Assembly (NCBI GenBank): GCA_905214345.1
Contig: CAJMLV010000004.1
Location: forward strand, 1-64,000
Source: an uncultured bacterium
Lineage (GTDB): Bacteria > Bacillota > Clostridia > Oscillospirales > Ruminococcaceae
Length of the DNA: 64,000 nt
Direction of reading: 5' to 3'
Shown here: in pieces, positions 8,446-16,682 of the stretch
Layout: every line of letters starts with the position of its first letter
How positions within the stretch are numbered: position 1 is the first letter of the stretch
Notes under the pieces: model-generated
Told to the model about the DNA's origin: nothing
Databases searched by the model: none
Seen by the model: only the letters and a program-made list of their open reading frames with translations
Translations under genes and position numbers: made by a program

Positions 8446-10370
8446 TGGCTCAGGAACGAGTGAAAGAAGTCCGGGCGGGCCGCGGCCCTCATGGTCCCCG
8501 TCCCAAGGTCAAGAACCCCGGCAAGATCCTAAAACGCATCATGGGCTATGTGCTCCAGGTGTATCGTGTACCGTATATCATCGCGGTGGCCTGCATCGTC
8601 ATCTCGGTTGTGGCCAACATCCAGGGTACTTTGTTCATGCAGACCCTGATCGACAGCTACATCCTGCCCCTTCTCACCGAGAAGAGCAACGACTTCTCCG
8701 GTCTGATGAGCGCGATTCTCCGCACCGGCGCCTTCTATGCCATCGGCGTGGCGGCAACCTTCACCCAGACCCGTCTGATGGCCATTATCACCCAGGGCAC
8801 TCTGAAAAAGCTGCGTGACGAACTGTTCACCCATATGCAGACCCTGCCCATCAAGTACTTCGACACCCATGCCCACGGCGACATCATGTCGGTGTACACC
8901 AACGATATTGATACCCTGCGCCAGATGATCAGCCAGAGCATCCCCCAGATGCTCAACAGCGGCATCACCATCATCGGCGTGCTCATCTCCATGATCTTCC
9001 TCAGCGTGCCCCTGACCCTGGTCACTCTGGTCATGGTGGGCGTCATGCTGCTGGTCACCCGCTATCTGGCGGGCAACTCCGGCCGCTACTTTGTGGCCCA
9101 GCAGCGGGAACTGGGTAAGGTCAACGGCTTCATCGAAGAGATGATGAACGGCCAGAAGGTGGTCAAGGTCTTCTGCCACGAAGAAAAGGCCATCGAGGAG
9201 TTCAACATCCTCAATGACGAGCTGTTCGAAAGCGCAAACAAGGCCAACACCTACTCTCTGGTGGCCATGCCCTTCAACGGTCAGCTGGGCAACCTCAGCT
9301 ACGTGCTCTGTGCTATCATCGGCGGCGCCCTGGCTCTGTCCGGCGCCACCGGCCTGACCCTGGGCAAGCTGGCCAGCTTCCTGTCCTTCAACCGCAGCTT
9401 CAACATGCCCATCAACCAGGTGTCCATGCAGTTCAACTCCATCGTTATGGCTCTGGCCGGCGGTCAGCGTATCTTTGACCTGCTGGACGAACCTTCCGAA
9501 GTGGACGAAGGCAACATCACCCTGGTCAATGCCAAGCGCCTGCCCGACGACTCCGTCACCGAAGCCCAGACCCGCACCGGTCTGTGGGCCTGGAAGGTGC
9601 CCCAGAACGACGGCAGCAACCGCTACGTGGAACTCAAGGGCGACATCGTCTTCAAGGATGTGGACTTCGGCTATGTGCCCGAAAAGATCGTTCTGCATGA
9701 CATCAATCTGTACGGCCGTCCGGGCCAGAAGATCGCCTTCGTCGGTTCCACCGGCGCCGGCAAGACCACCATCACCAACCTGATCAACCGCTTCTACGAC
9801 ATCCAGAAGGGCCAGATCCTCTACGACGGGCTGGACATCACCAGCATCAAGAAAGATGATCTGCGCGCTTCTCTGGGCATCGTGCTGCAGGACACCCACC
9901 TGTTCACCGGCACCGTGATGGAAAACATCCGTTACGGCCGACTGGATGCCACCGATGAAGAATGCCGTGCCGCGGCCCGCCTGGCCAACGCCGAACTCTT
10001 CATCCGTCATCTGCCCGATGGTTTCAACACCATGCTGACCGGCGACGGTACCAACCTGAGCCAGGGCCAGCGCCAGCTGCTGGCCATCGCCCGCGCCGCC
10101 GTGGCGGACCCGCCGGTGCTGATTCTGGACGAGGCTACCTCCTCCATCGATACCCGCACCGAGACCCTGGTGCAGCAGGGCATGGACGGCCTGATGTACG
10201 GCCGTACCACCTTTGTCATTGCGCACCGTCTGTCTACCGTGCGCAACTCCGACTGTATCATGGTTCTGGAGCAGGGCCGCATCATCGAGCGCGGTACCCA
10301 CGACGAACTCATTGATCAGAAGGGCCGCTATTATCGGCTTTATACCGGTAATTTTGCGGAAAATTCCTGA
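8445..10370 (+). CDS. ABC exporter half-transporter, catalytic subunit
   Basis: A 641-residue partner of the preceding subunit. Six membrane helices are followed by a nucleotide-binding domain with canonical Walker A GSTGAGKTT and Walker B LILDEATSSID including the catalytic Glu, but its signature reads NLSQGQRQL instead of LSGGQ. In a heterodimer this places one full site (this Walker A/B with the other subunit's LSGGQ-like signature) against one degenerate site. An insert of about 45 residues between the membrane and ATPase parts (about 350-400) contains TRTGLWAWKVPQND and is longer than in most relatives. A role in multidrug or peptide efflux under MarR control is inferred. Confidence 0.88.
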   Translation: MAQERVKEVRAGRGPHGPRPKVKNPGKILKRIMGYVLQVYRVPYIIAVACIVISVVANIQGTLFMQTLIDSYILPLLTEKSNDFSGLMSAILRTGAFYAIGVAATFTQTRLMAIITQGTLKKLRDELFTHMQTLPIKYFDTHAHGDIMSVYTNDIDTLRQMISQSIPQMLNSGITIIGVLISMIFLSVPLTLVTLVMVGVMLLVTRYLAGNSGRYFVAQQRELGKVNGFIEEMMNGQKVVKVFCHEEKAIEEFNILNDELFESANKANTYSLVAMPFNGQLGNLSYVLCAIIGGALALSGATGLTLGKLASFLSFNRSFNMPINQVSMQFNSIVMALAGGQRIFDLLDEPSEVDEGNITLVNAKRLPDDSVTEAQTRTGLWAWKVPQNDGSNRYVELKGDIVFKDVDFGYVPEKIVLHDINLYGRPGQKIAFVGSTGAGKTTITNLINRFYDIQKGQILYDGLDITSIKKDDLRASLGIVLQDTHLFTGTVMENIRYGRLDATDEECRAAARLANAELFIRHLPDGFNTMLTGDGTNLSQGQRQLLAIARAAVADPPVLILDEATSSIDTRTETLVQQGMDGLMYGRTTFVIAHRLSTVRNSDCIMVLEQGRIIERGTHDELIDQKGRYYRLYTGNFAENS

Positions 10371-10386
10371 GAAAAAGCAGAATAAT

Positions 10387-10419
10387 GCCGGGATGTCGCT
10401 GGACATTCCGGCTTTTTTT
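10387..10419 (+). terminator. Intrinsic terminator after the exporter operon
   Basis: An 11-bp stem (GCCGGGATGTC, 10387-10397, with GACATTCCGGC, 10402-10412, one G-T pair) and a run of seven T. Confidence 0.88.
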
Positions 10420-10448
10420 GTACAACTTGCCGTTAGAGCGCCAAAAAC

Positions 10449-10477
10449 TTGACGGGCTGGAAATCTTTGGCTATAAT
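10449..10477 (+). promoter_or_regulatory. Strong sigma-A promoter of the ricin-fold gene
   Basis: TTGACG (10449-10454), a 17-base spacer and TATAAT (10472-10477). It leaves an untranslated leader of about 130 bases that is GC-rich (10490-10565) and then AT-rich next to an AGGAGGGG ribosome site at 10600-10607, pointing to high expression. Confidence 0.8.
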
Positions 10478-10613
10478 AATCACATAGGGACGGCGTTTGC
10501 TGTTCCGCTGCTGCCGTCAGAGGGACAGAAAGCGCACTGATTTTGCGCGGACGGCGGCCTGCCAAAGAACTGATTAAAAATATAAAATCAAACCTTTCAG
10601 GAGGGGTATCACA

Positions 10614-11372
10614 ATGGCAGTCAGCAAGAAGGTCGCTCAGACCGTGATTAAGGAAGACAAGTTCTACACCATCAGCGCCGCCAACGGCAAGGTTGTGGAA
10701 GTTGCCGATTACAACACCGAGGACGGCGCCCGCATCCAGCTGTGGGATAACGCCAATGCCGAATGGCAGCAGTGGAACTTCGTCCGTGCGGGCGAAGGCG
10801 TCTACCGCATCCAGAACCGCTTCACCGGCAAGATGCTGGACCTGTACCAGGGCGGCGTGGCCGACGGCACCGCTGTGCATCAGTGGGCGGGTGCTCCCGC
10901 CAGCAGCCAGCTGTGGGTCGTGGAAGCCGGCAATGACGGCCGCGTCAAGATCAAGTCCAATGTTTCCGGCAAGTGCCTGGACGTGGTGGGCATGAACACC
11001 GAGAACGGCGCCGGCCTGCAGATCTGGGCCGACGTGAACGGCGACAACCAGCACTGGGTCATTGCCGAAGTCACCCGCAAGCCCAAGGCTGTGAAGGCTG
11101 CTTCCAAGGCCAAGGCTGAAGCCGAAGCCAAGACCGCCGAGGAAGTAAAGCCCGCCGCCAAGAAGGCCCCTGCCAAGAAGGCCGCCGCTCCCAAGGCTGA
11201 AGTGAAGGCTGCTGCCGAAGTGAAGCCCGCTGTGGAAGCCAAGCCTGCTGCCGAGAAAGCTCCCGCCAAGAAGGCTGCTGCTCCCAAGGCTGAGGCCAAG
11301 CCCGCTGCCGAGAAGAAGGCTCCCGCCGCCAAGAAGCCTGCTGCCAAGAAGGCCACCAAGGCTGCGAAGTAA
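10614..11372 (+). CDS. Leaderless ricin-B (beta-trefoil) lectin-fold protein with histone-H1-like tail
   Basis: A 252-residue two-part protein. Residues about 14-152 hold three beta-trefoil repeats, each ending in the ricin-B Q-x-W type signature: IQLWDNANAEWQQWNF, VHQWAGAPASSQLWVV and LQIWADVNGDNQHWVI. Residues about 155-252 are almost only Lys, Ala, Pro and Glu, with repeated units such as PAAKKAPAKKAAAPKAE, ending in KKATKAAK. The tail resembles bacterial histone-H1-like and AlgP-like DNA-binding tails. There is no signal peptide or membrane segment, so it is predicted cytosolic, which is unusual for a ricin-fold protein. It is monocistronic with a strong promoter, strong ribosome site and its own terminator. 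The ligand is unknown. Confidence 0.85.
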   Translation: MAVSKKVAQTVIKEDKFYTISAANGKVVEVADYNTEDGARIQLWDNANAEWQQWNFVRAGEGVYRIQNRFTGKMLDLYQGGVADGTAVHQWAGAPASSQLWVVEAGNDGRVKIKSNVSGKCLDVVGMNTENGAGLQIWADVNGDNQHWVIAEVTRKPKAVKAASKAKAEAEAKTAEEVKPAAKKAPAKKAAAPKAEVKAAAEVKPAVEAKPAAEKAPAKKAAAPKAEAKPAAEKKAPAAKKPAAKKATKAAK

Positions 11373-11391
11373 TTTTTCCCATACTTGATTT

Positions 11392-11434
11392 CAAGGCGCC
11401 CCGCCCGTTTGCAGGCCGGGGCGCCTTGTTTTGT
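11392..11434 (+). terminator. Intrinsic terminator after the ricin-fold gene
   Basis: A 12-bp perfect stem (CAAGGCGCCCCG, 11392-11403, with CGGGGCGCCTTG, 11417-11428) followed by TTTTG. Confidence 0.85.
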
Positions 11435-11453
11435 CTTTGGTCCGGTGGCGCCC

Positions 11454-11482
11454 TTGCGCAATACCGGGCTTTGGGGTACAAT
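11454..11482 (+). promoter_or_regulatory. Sigma-A promoter for the HAD/exonuclease pair
   Basis: TTGCGC (11454-11459), a 17-base spacer and TACAAT (11477-11482), 33 bases before the ATG at 11516. Confidence 0.6.
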
Positions 11483-11515
11483 GTTAAAAAACAAAACCGG
11501 CAAGGAGCAGCAAAC

Positions 11516-12337
11516 ATGACGCAATACAAAGTTTTGGCCCTGGACCTGGACGGAACTCTGACCAACAGCGAAAAGGTCGTTACCCCGCGCACCGCGGCCG
11601 CCCTGCGGGAAGCAGCGGAACAGGGGGTACGCATCGTGCTGGCCAGCGGCCGCCCCACCGCGGGCATCCGTCCGCTGGCAAAAGAACTGGGGCTGGAACA
11701 GACCGGCGGATATATCCTCAGCTACAACGGCGGCAAGATCATCGACTGTGCCACCGACGCCGAACTGGTGCAGCACCCGTTCCCGGCAGACCTCATTCCC
11801 ACCGTGTGTACCTTTGCCCGGTATTGGAACGTGGTGCCCCTGACCTATGACAACGAGGGCATCGTAACCGAGGTGCCGGACCATCCCTATGTGCTGGAGG
11901 AAGCCCGCATCAACAAGCTGCCGGTGCGTCAGGTGCCCGACCTGCCCGCCGAAGTGACATACCCCATCAACAAACTGCTGCTGGTGGGCGACCCCGTGGA
12001 TATGCCCCATGTGGAAGAACTGATGCAGCAGGAATTTGCAGGCAAGCTGTCCATTTACCGTTCGGCTCCCTTCTTTATTGAAACCATGCCCCTGGGGGTG
12101 GAGAAAGCGGCGTCCCTGAATATGCTGCTCCAGGTCCTGGGTCTGACCCCCGCCGAGCTCATGGCCTGCGGCGACGGCTGGAACGACCTGCCCATGATCG
12201 AGTTCGCCGGTCTGGGCGTGGCCATGGGCAACGCCGTGCCCCCGGTAAAGGCGGCTGCCGGCTTTGTCAGCACCGACAACGACCACGACGGCGTGGGCGT
12301 GGCGGTGGAACGCTTTATTCTGGGCCGGGAGGTGTAA
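11516..12337 (+). CDS. Cof-type HAD-superfamily phosphatase
   Basis: A 273-residue cytosolic phosphohydrolase of the Cof/YwpJ branch (HAD subclass IIB). Motif I is LDLDGTLT, motif II LASGRPT, and motif III/IV GDGWNDLPMI, which supplies the Mg-binding acids. Members act on sugar phosphates, FMN or other small phosphoesters; the actual substrate cannot be told. I chose the ATG at 11516 because AAGGAG (11502-11507) precedes it by eight bases. The stop is two bases before the GTG of the exonuclease, so the two genes are translationally coupled. Confidence 0.88.
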   Translation: MTQYKVLALDLDGTLTNSEKVVTPRTAAALREAAEQGVRIVLASGRPTAGIRPLAKELGLEQTGGYILSYNGGKIIDCATDAELVQHPFPADLIPTVCTFARYWNVVPLTYDNEGIVTEVPDHPYVLEEARINKLPVRQVPDLPAEVTYPINKLLLVGDPVDMPHVEELMQQEFAGKLSIYRSAPFFIETMPLGVEKAASLNMLLQVLGLTPAELMACGDGWNDLPMIEFAGLGVAMGNAVPPVKAAAGFVSTDNDHDGVGVAVERFILGREV

Positions 12338-12339
12338 CC

Positions 12340-13323
12340 GTGGGCAGAGATCTCATTGTGTTTGACCTGGAATGGAACATCGGCTATCAGCCCAAGACCT
12401 TCCGCTACCATGATACCGAACTCACCCTGCGGGGGGAGATCATCCAGATCGGCGCCGTGCGCATCAGCGAGACCGCCGAGGTGCTGGATACCTTTGAAAT
12501 CACCCTGCGTCCCCGCATCTTCCGTAAGCTGCAGAAGCACATCGCCAAGGTCACCGGCATGAGCCAGGGGGACCTGGATGCCGGCGTACCCATTGCGGAA
12601 GGTTTGGCCCGCTTTGTGGAATGGGCCGGTCCGGATGCGGAATTTGCCGAATGGGGTCTGGACGACGTGCCGGTTCTCAAGCAGAATCTGTTCCTGTGCG
12701 GACTGGACGAAAGCTGGCCTGCCCGCTGGTATGACCTGCAGCGCATCTTCCTGCAGGCATATCCCCGCAAGGAAGGGGAGGGAATGACCCTGGAAAGCGT
12801 GGTGGACCGGTTGGGTATTGAAAAGCAGGACCCCTTCCACAACGCCCTTGATGATGCTCTGTACACCGTCAAGGTCTGCCGGAAACTGCCCCTGGCAGAA
12901 GGGCTGGCTTCCTATCCCGATGAGGAAGGGCAGCTGATCGAAGCGCTGCTCACCGACCCCGACGCGGAATACCATGATGTGCGCACCTGGTTCGGCATGA
13001 TGGAACATGATGCCTACAAGACCGACCCCGCCCTGTGTGAAGTGACCTGCCCGGTGTGCGGTGAACCGCTGGCTCTGGGGGACATCTGGCTCAAGCGCGG
13101 TAATACCGGCTATTACACCGAGGGCACCTGCCCTAAACACGGACCCTGGTTCGTGCGGTTCAAGCTGTCCCGTCGGGACGGCCTGCACTGGAACTTTGCC
13201 CGCTGCACCGAGGCAGTGCGGCCCGATACCTATGCCCGCTGGAAGCGGCAGGAAGCTGCCCAGCGGGAACGGATGCGCCGCAAGGCGGAAAAGGCCCTGG
13301 CCGAAGAACAGGCCGGGCTGTGA
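12340..13323 (+). CDS. DEDDh-family 3'-5' exonuclease with C-terminal zinc ribbon
   Basis: A 327-residue nuclease of the DnaQ/RNase T superfamily. Exo I is FDLEWN, Exo II GLDDVPVLKQN, and Exo III HNALDDALYTVKV, giving the four acids plus the His of the DEDDh type. After the catalytic domain (about 1-190) there is a paired-Cys module, CPVCGEP...CPKHGPW (about 226-270), that looks like a zinc ribbon, and a basic Ala/Arg/Glu helix at the end. The domain order resembles KapD-like sporulation-associated nucleases, but the ribbon is extra. Translation starts with GTG at 12340, with GGGAGG upstream overlapping the previous gene's end. DNA or RNA as substrate is not decided by sequence. Confidence 0.82.
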   Translation: MGRDLIVFDLEWNIGYQPKTFRYHDTELTLRGEIIQIGAVRISETAEVLDTFEITLRPRIFRKLQKHIAKVTGMSQGDLDAGVPIAEGLARFVEWAGPDAEFAEWGLDDVPVLKQNLFLCGLDESWPARWYDLQRIFLQAYPRKEGEGMTLESVVDRLGIEKQDPFHNALDDALYTVKVCRKLPLAEGLASYPDEEGQLIEALLTDPDAEYHDVRTWFGMMEHDAYKTDPALCEVTCPVCGEPLALGDIWLKRGNTGYYTEGTCPKHGPWFVRFKLSRRDGLHWNFARCTEAVRPDTYARWKRQEAAQRERMRRKAEKALAEEQAGL

Positions 13324-13350
13324 TAAGGAAAAAGAGGGAGGAGCCCACCC

Positions 13351-14964
13351 ATGGCTGACCAAACCATCTATACCGTCGTGGTGGCGGATGACGAGGACGA
13401 GCTGCGCCAGGCCGTATGTACCATGATCCCGTGGGAGGAGCTGGGCTTTCGCCTGGTCGGTGATGCCAGCAACGGTCTGGACGCCCTGGAACTGGTGGAA
13501 AAGCTGGAACCCGACCTGCTTCTCACCGATATCCGAATGCCTTTTATTTCGGGCATTGAACTGGCCCGGCAGGTGCGTGAGATCCGTCCCGCCATGCACA
13601 TTGCTTTCCTGAGCGGATACGATGATTTCGAATACGCCAAGCAGGCCATTCAATACAACATCATCAGCTATATGCTCAAGCCGTTGACCATGGACGGTCT
13701 GGCGGCGGAGCTGCGCGGCATCCACGAAAAGATCGACCGTCAGTTTGCGGCTTTCCAGCAGCAGCTCAACGCCGCCGCGGCGCTTACCGGCCGGGATGAG
13801 TTTCTGGTTCCGCTGGTGCTGGACGGCCATGCTGAACTGCCGCCCCATGATACCGAATTCCTGCTGCGGGCGGATGCCTGCCGCTGCGGTCTTCTGCGGG
13901 GGGCGGACGACCACCCGCTGTATGTGGTGATGACCGCCGCCCTGTATGATGAAAAAGGCAACAACTGTACCCTGCCAACCTTTGTGCGGGTCATTGAGGC
14001 CCTGGCGGGAAAGTATCTGCGCCATGCGGTGTTCTGCACCCCCGGCAAGGTGGTGGCGGTGCTGATGGGAAATGCTTCGGACTTTGAGGAGTACCTGCAT
14101 ATTCTCGCGGAGGAAATCCTCCAGACGGCCACCCGCGTTCTGGGACGTCGGGGCAGCGTGGGGGTCAGCCGCCGGACCGAGCGGCTCAGCGAACTGCATG
14201 CCGCTTACCGGGAGGCAGCCGAAGCTGCCAGCTTTACTCCCGCCGAGGAGGGGGGCGTGCAGTATATCACCGATGTGCGCCGCGGTACCCCTGCGGCGGC
14301 AGAAGCCATGACCGCCTGCCTGGAAGAGGTCAAGACGGCGTTCCGCGCCGGCGACCGGGATGCAGTGTGCGCGGGTCTGACCCGAATGTGCAGCCAGCAG
14401 CCCGGTGAAAGCGGTGGTCCCTGGCTGGACGCCGTGGCGGTGCAGCTGATGGCGGAAGTCTACCGCTTGCTGGAAGCTGGCGCCGGGCCGGAAGCCATCA
14501 CGGAACTGGACCGCCGTGGCCTTCTGCCGGATCTGTCCTTCCGCTACCGCAACACCGGTGAGCTGCGCCAGGCTTTGCAGGATCTGTGCCTGGGAGCCAT
14601 GGACCAGCTCAGCACCCAGCAGAAAAAGGGCGGCAGTCTGCTGTGTCAGCGGGCACTGGCCGCCATTGATGAGCATTACATGGATAAGGATTTGTCCCTG
14701 GTGTCGCTCAGCGCCATGCTGGACGTGAGCCCCAACCACCTCAGTGCCTGCATCAAGAAGTATGCGGGGGAAACCTTCATCAATATCCTCATCGGTAAGC
14801 GGATGGATGCCGCCAAGGAACTGCTTATGACCACCCCGCTGAAGATCCAGCAGATCGCCGCCCGCTGCGGCTATACCGACCAGCATTATTTCAGCTACTG
14901 CTTCAAGAAGTACTGCGGCACTTCTCCCAATGCGCTGCGCCGTCAGCAGGGAGGCCAGAAGTGA
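13351..14964 (+). CDS. YesN-type response regulator (REC + AraC helix-turn-helix)
   Basis: A 537-residue transcription factor. The receiver domain (about 1-125) has the acidic pair ADDE, phospho-acceptor Asp60 in LLTDIRMP and the conserved Lys in YMLKPLT. A long middle part follows, then an AraC-type double helix-turn-helix (about 435-530) with VSPNHLSACIKKYAGETF and IAARCGYTDQHYFSYCFKKY. The stop overlaps the GTG of the kinase gene by four bases. In Firmicutes such regulators activate sugar uptake genes; here the mgl transporter lies 3 kb downstream, and direct repeats upstream of mglB (17653-17684) are plausible binding sites. Confidence 0.92.
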   Translation: MADQTIYTVVVADDEDELRQAVCTMIPWEELGFRLVGDASNGLDALELVEKLEPDLLLTDIRMPFISGIELARQVREIRPAMHIAFLSGYDDFEYAKQAIQYNIISYMLKPLTMDGLAAELRGIHEKIDRQFAAFQQQLNAAAALTGRDEFLVPLVLDGHAELPPHDTEFLLRADACRCGLLRGADDHPLYVVMTAALYDEKGNNCTLPTFVRVIEALAGKYLRHAVFCTPGKVVAVLMGNASDFEEYLHILAEEILQTATRVLGRRGSVGVSRRTERLSELHAAYREAAEAASFTPAEEGGVQYITDVRRGTPAAAEAMTACLEEVKTAFRAGDRDAVCAGLTRMCSQQPGESGGPWLDAVAVQLMAEVYRLLEAGAGPEAITELDRRGLLPDLSFRYRNTGELRQALQDLCLGAMDQLSTQQKKGGSLLCQRALAAIDEHYMDKDLSLVSLSAMLDVSPNHLSACIKKYAGETFINILIGKRMDAAKELLMTTPLKIQQIAARCGYTDQHYFSYCFKKYCGTSPNALRRQQGGQK

Positions 14965-16682
14965 CCCCCGCTCCGCGGCGGGGGCGCCGTCTGCCGCGGC
15001 TCTGGGTCATGCTGGTGGGCATGGTGGCCGGGATCACGGCTGTGGTCCTGTGTGCCGTCAGCACCATCTTTATCGCCCAGTACCGGTCGGGGATGGTCCA
15101 GAGCGCCCGCACCACCAGTGCCCAGGCTTGTACCCAGGCAGCGGTCACGGTGGCCCGCTATGTGCGGGACATGAACGAGGTCATGGACCTGGTACAGACC
15201 TCGCTGCAATATGAACCGGCGGAACGGGACGAGTTCTTGCTGGATCTCCTGCGGGTGCGCTCGGATGTGGTGGCCGTGACCACCTATACCGAGGACGGCA
15301 CACTTCTGGATTGCTGGGCACTGGACCACGAGCCACGGGAGCAGATTCTGCAGAACCTCTCCTTTGACGCCGACCGCGCTGCCGAAACCGACAGTTATGT
15401 TACCCCGCCCCATGTGGAGACCATTTTTGAAGGATACTATCCCTGGGTGGTCACCCTGGCTTCCCGACTGGACGGGAAGGAGGGGGCCGATTGGGTATCC
15501 TTGGACATCAGCTTCTCCACCATTTCGGAATATATCTCCAATGTGGGCATCGGCGCCCACGGGTATTGCTTCCTGATGGACGAGGACGGCAACATCGTCT
15601 ATCATCCCCAGCAGCAACTGATCTACGCCGGGCTGAAAAGCGAGGACACCGCCCACCTGGCGGAGCTGGCCGACGGGACCTGGGCGGAAGAAACGGTCAT
15701 CTACGCCATCACCGGCATCGAGGACAGTACCTGGCGGGTGGTGGGCGTCAGCTATGTGGATGAACTGGTGGACATGAGCGTCAAGTCCATGCTGTACATC
15801 TGTCTGGCGGTGGCGCTCATCGTGCTGGCTGCCGTTCTGGGCGCCGGGTGGGTGCTTTCCCGCATCCTGTCCCGTCCGTTGGCCGCCCTGGCTGCCGCCA
15901 TGGAACGCTTTGAGCAGGACGCCGACCACTTTACCTATGAACCGGTGGCAGGGACCCGGGAGGTGGAAGAACTTTCCGATTCTTTCGGGCACATGGTACA
16001 GAGGATCCAGCATTTGATGGCCACCGTGCGGGAAGAGGAAGTCAACCTGCGCAAGACCGAACTCAAGGCGCTGCAGGCCCAGATCAATCCCCATTTCCTC
16101 TATAACACCCTGGATTCCATTGCCTGGATGTGTGAGCAGGGCCGCAATGCCGACGCCGTGTCCATGGTCCATGCGCTGGCCAGGCTGTTCCGCATCAGCA
16201 TCAGCAAGGGGCATGAGCTTATCCCCATCCGCAAGGAACTGGAACATGCCGAAAGCTATCTCCAGATTCAGAAATACCGCTACAAGAATCAGTTCTCCTA
16301 TGATTTCAAGGTGGACGAAAGCTGCCTGGACTGCTTGTGCAACAAGATCACCCTGCAGCCTATTCTGGAAAATGCCATCACCCATGGCCTGGACCTGATG
16401 GTGGAACCGGGGCATATCGATGTGGAGGTCTGCCGTGACGGCAGCGACATCCTGTTCCGTGTGCGGGACGACGGTGTGGGCATGGACGAAGAACAGGTGC
16501 AGCACATCCTGCACAGCGAGCCGGGGGACCGCACCGGCATCGGTATCAAGAATGTCAACGACCGCCTGCGCATCTATTTTGGCGAAGGGTACGGCCTGCG
16601 CATTGAAAGTGAACTGGATGAAGGCACCTGTGTGGAGATCCGCATGCCGCAGATACGGGAGGACGAATATGAGACCAAATAA
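14961..16682 (+). CDS. YesM-type sensor histidine kinase
   Basis: A 573-residue membrane kinase. A helix at about 14-38 is followed by an extracytoplasmic dCache-like sensor domain (about 40-270), a second helix (about 275-298) and a HAMP segment. The His_kinase box INPHFLYNTLDSIAW follows with acceptor His378, then an ATP-binding domain with ENAITHGL, DDGVGMD and GIGIKNVNDRL. It starts at GTG 14961, overlapping the regulator's TGA, with GGAGG at 14950-14954. It should phosphorylate the YesN regulator encoded just before it. The lipoprotein encoded directly after it may present the sugar to this kinase. Confidence 0.92.
   Translation: MTPAPRRGRRLPRLWVMLVGMVAGITAVVLCAVSTIFIAQYRSGMVQSARTTSAQACTQAAVTVARYVRDMNEVMDLVQTSLQYEPAERDEFLLDLLRVRSDVVAVTTYTEDGTLLDCWALDHEPREQILQNLSFDADRAAETDSYVTPPHVETIFEGYYPWVVTLASRLDGKEGADWVSLDISFSTISEYISNVGIGAHGYCFLMDEDGNIVYHPQQQLIYAGLKSEDTAHLAELADGTWAEETVIYAITGIEDSTWRVVGVSYVDELVDMSVKSMLYICLAVALIVLAAVLGAGWVLSRILSRPLAALAAAMERFEQDADHFTYEPVAGTREVEELSDSFGHMVQRIQHLMATVREEEVNLRKTELKALQAQINPHFLYNTLDSIAWMCEQGRNADAVSMVHALARLFRISISKGHELIPIRKELEHAESYLQIQKYRYKNQFSYDFKVDESCLDCLCNKITLQPILENAITHGLDLMVEPGHIDVEVCRDGSDILFRVRDDGVGMDEEQVQHILHSEPGDRTGIGIKNVNDRLRIYFGEGYGLRIESELDEGTCVEIRMPQIREDEYETK

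Noticed and set aside
8529..11054. An 841-codon minus-strand open frame opposite the exporter and ricin-fold genes
   Set aside because: His/Asp/Gly/Val-rich shadow of two clearly real genes; crosses a terminator and a promoter on the plus strand.
11101..11370. Tandem DNA repeat in the ricin-fold gene tail
   Set aside because: The repetition is at the protein level (Lys/Ala/Pro codons); unit lengths vary and there is no exact repeat array.
12055..14886. A 943-codon minus-strand open frame
   Set aside because: Shadow of the HAD, exonuclease and response regulator genes; no recognisable domain.
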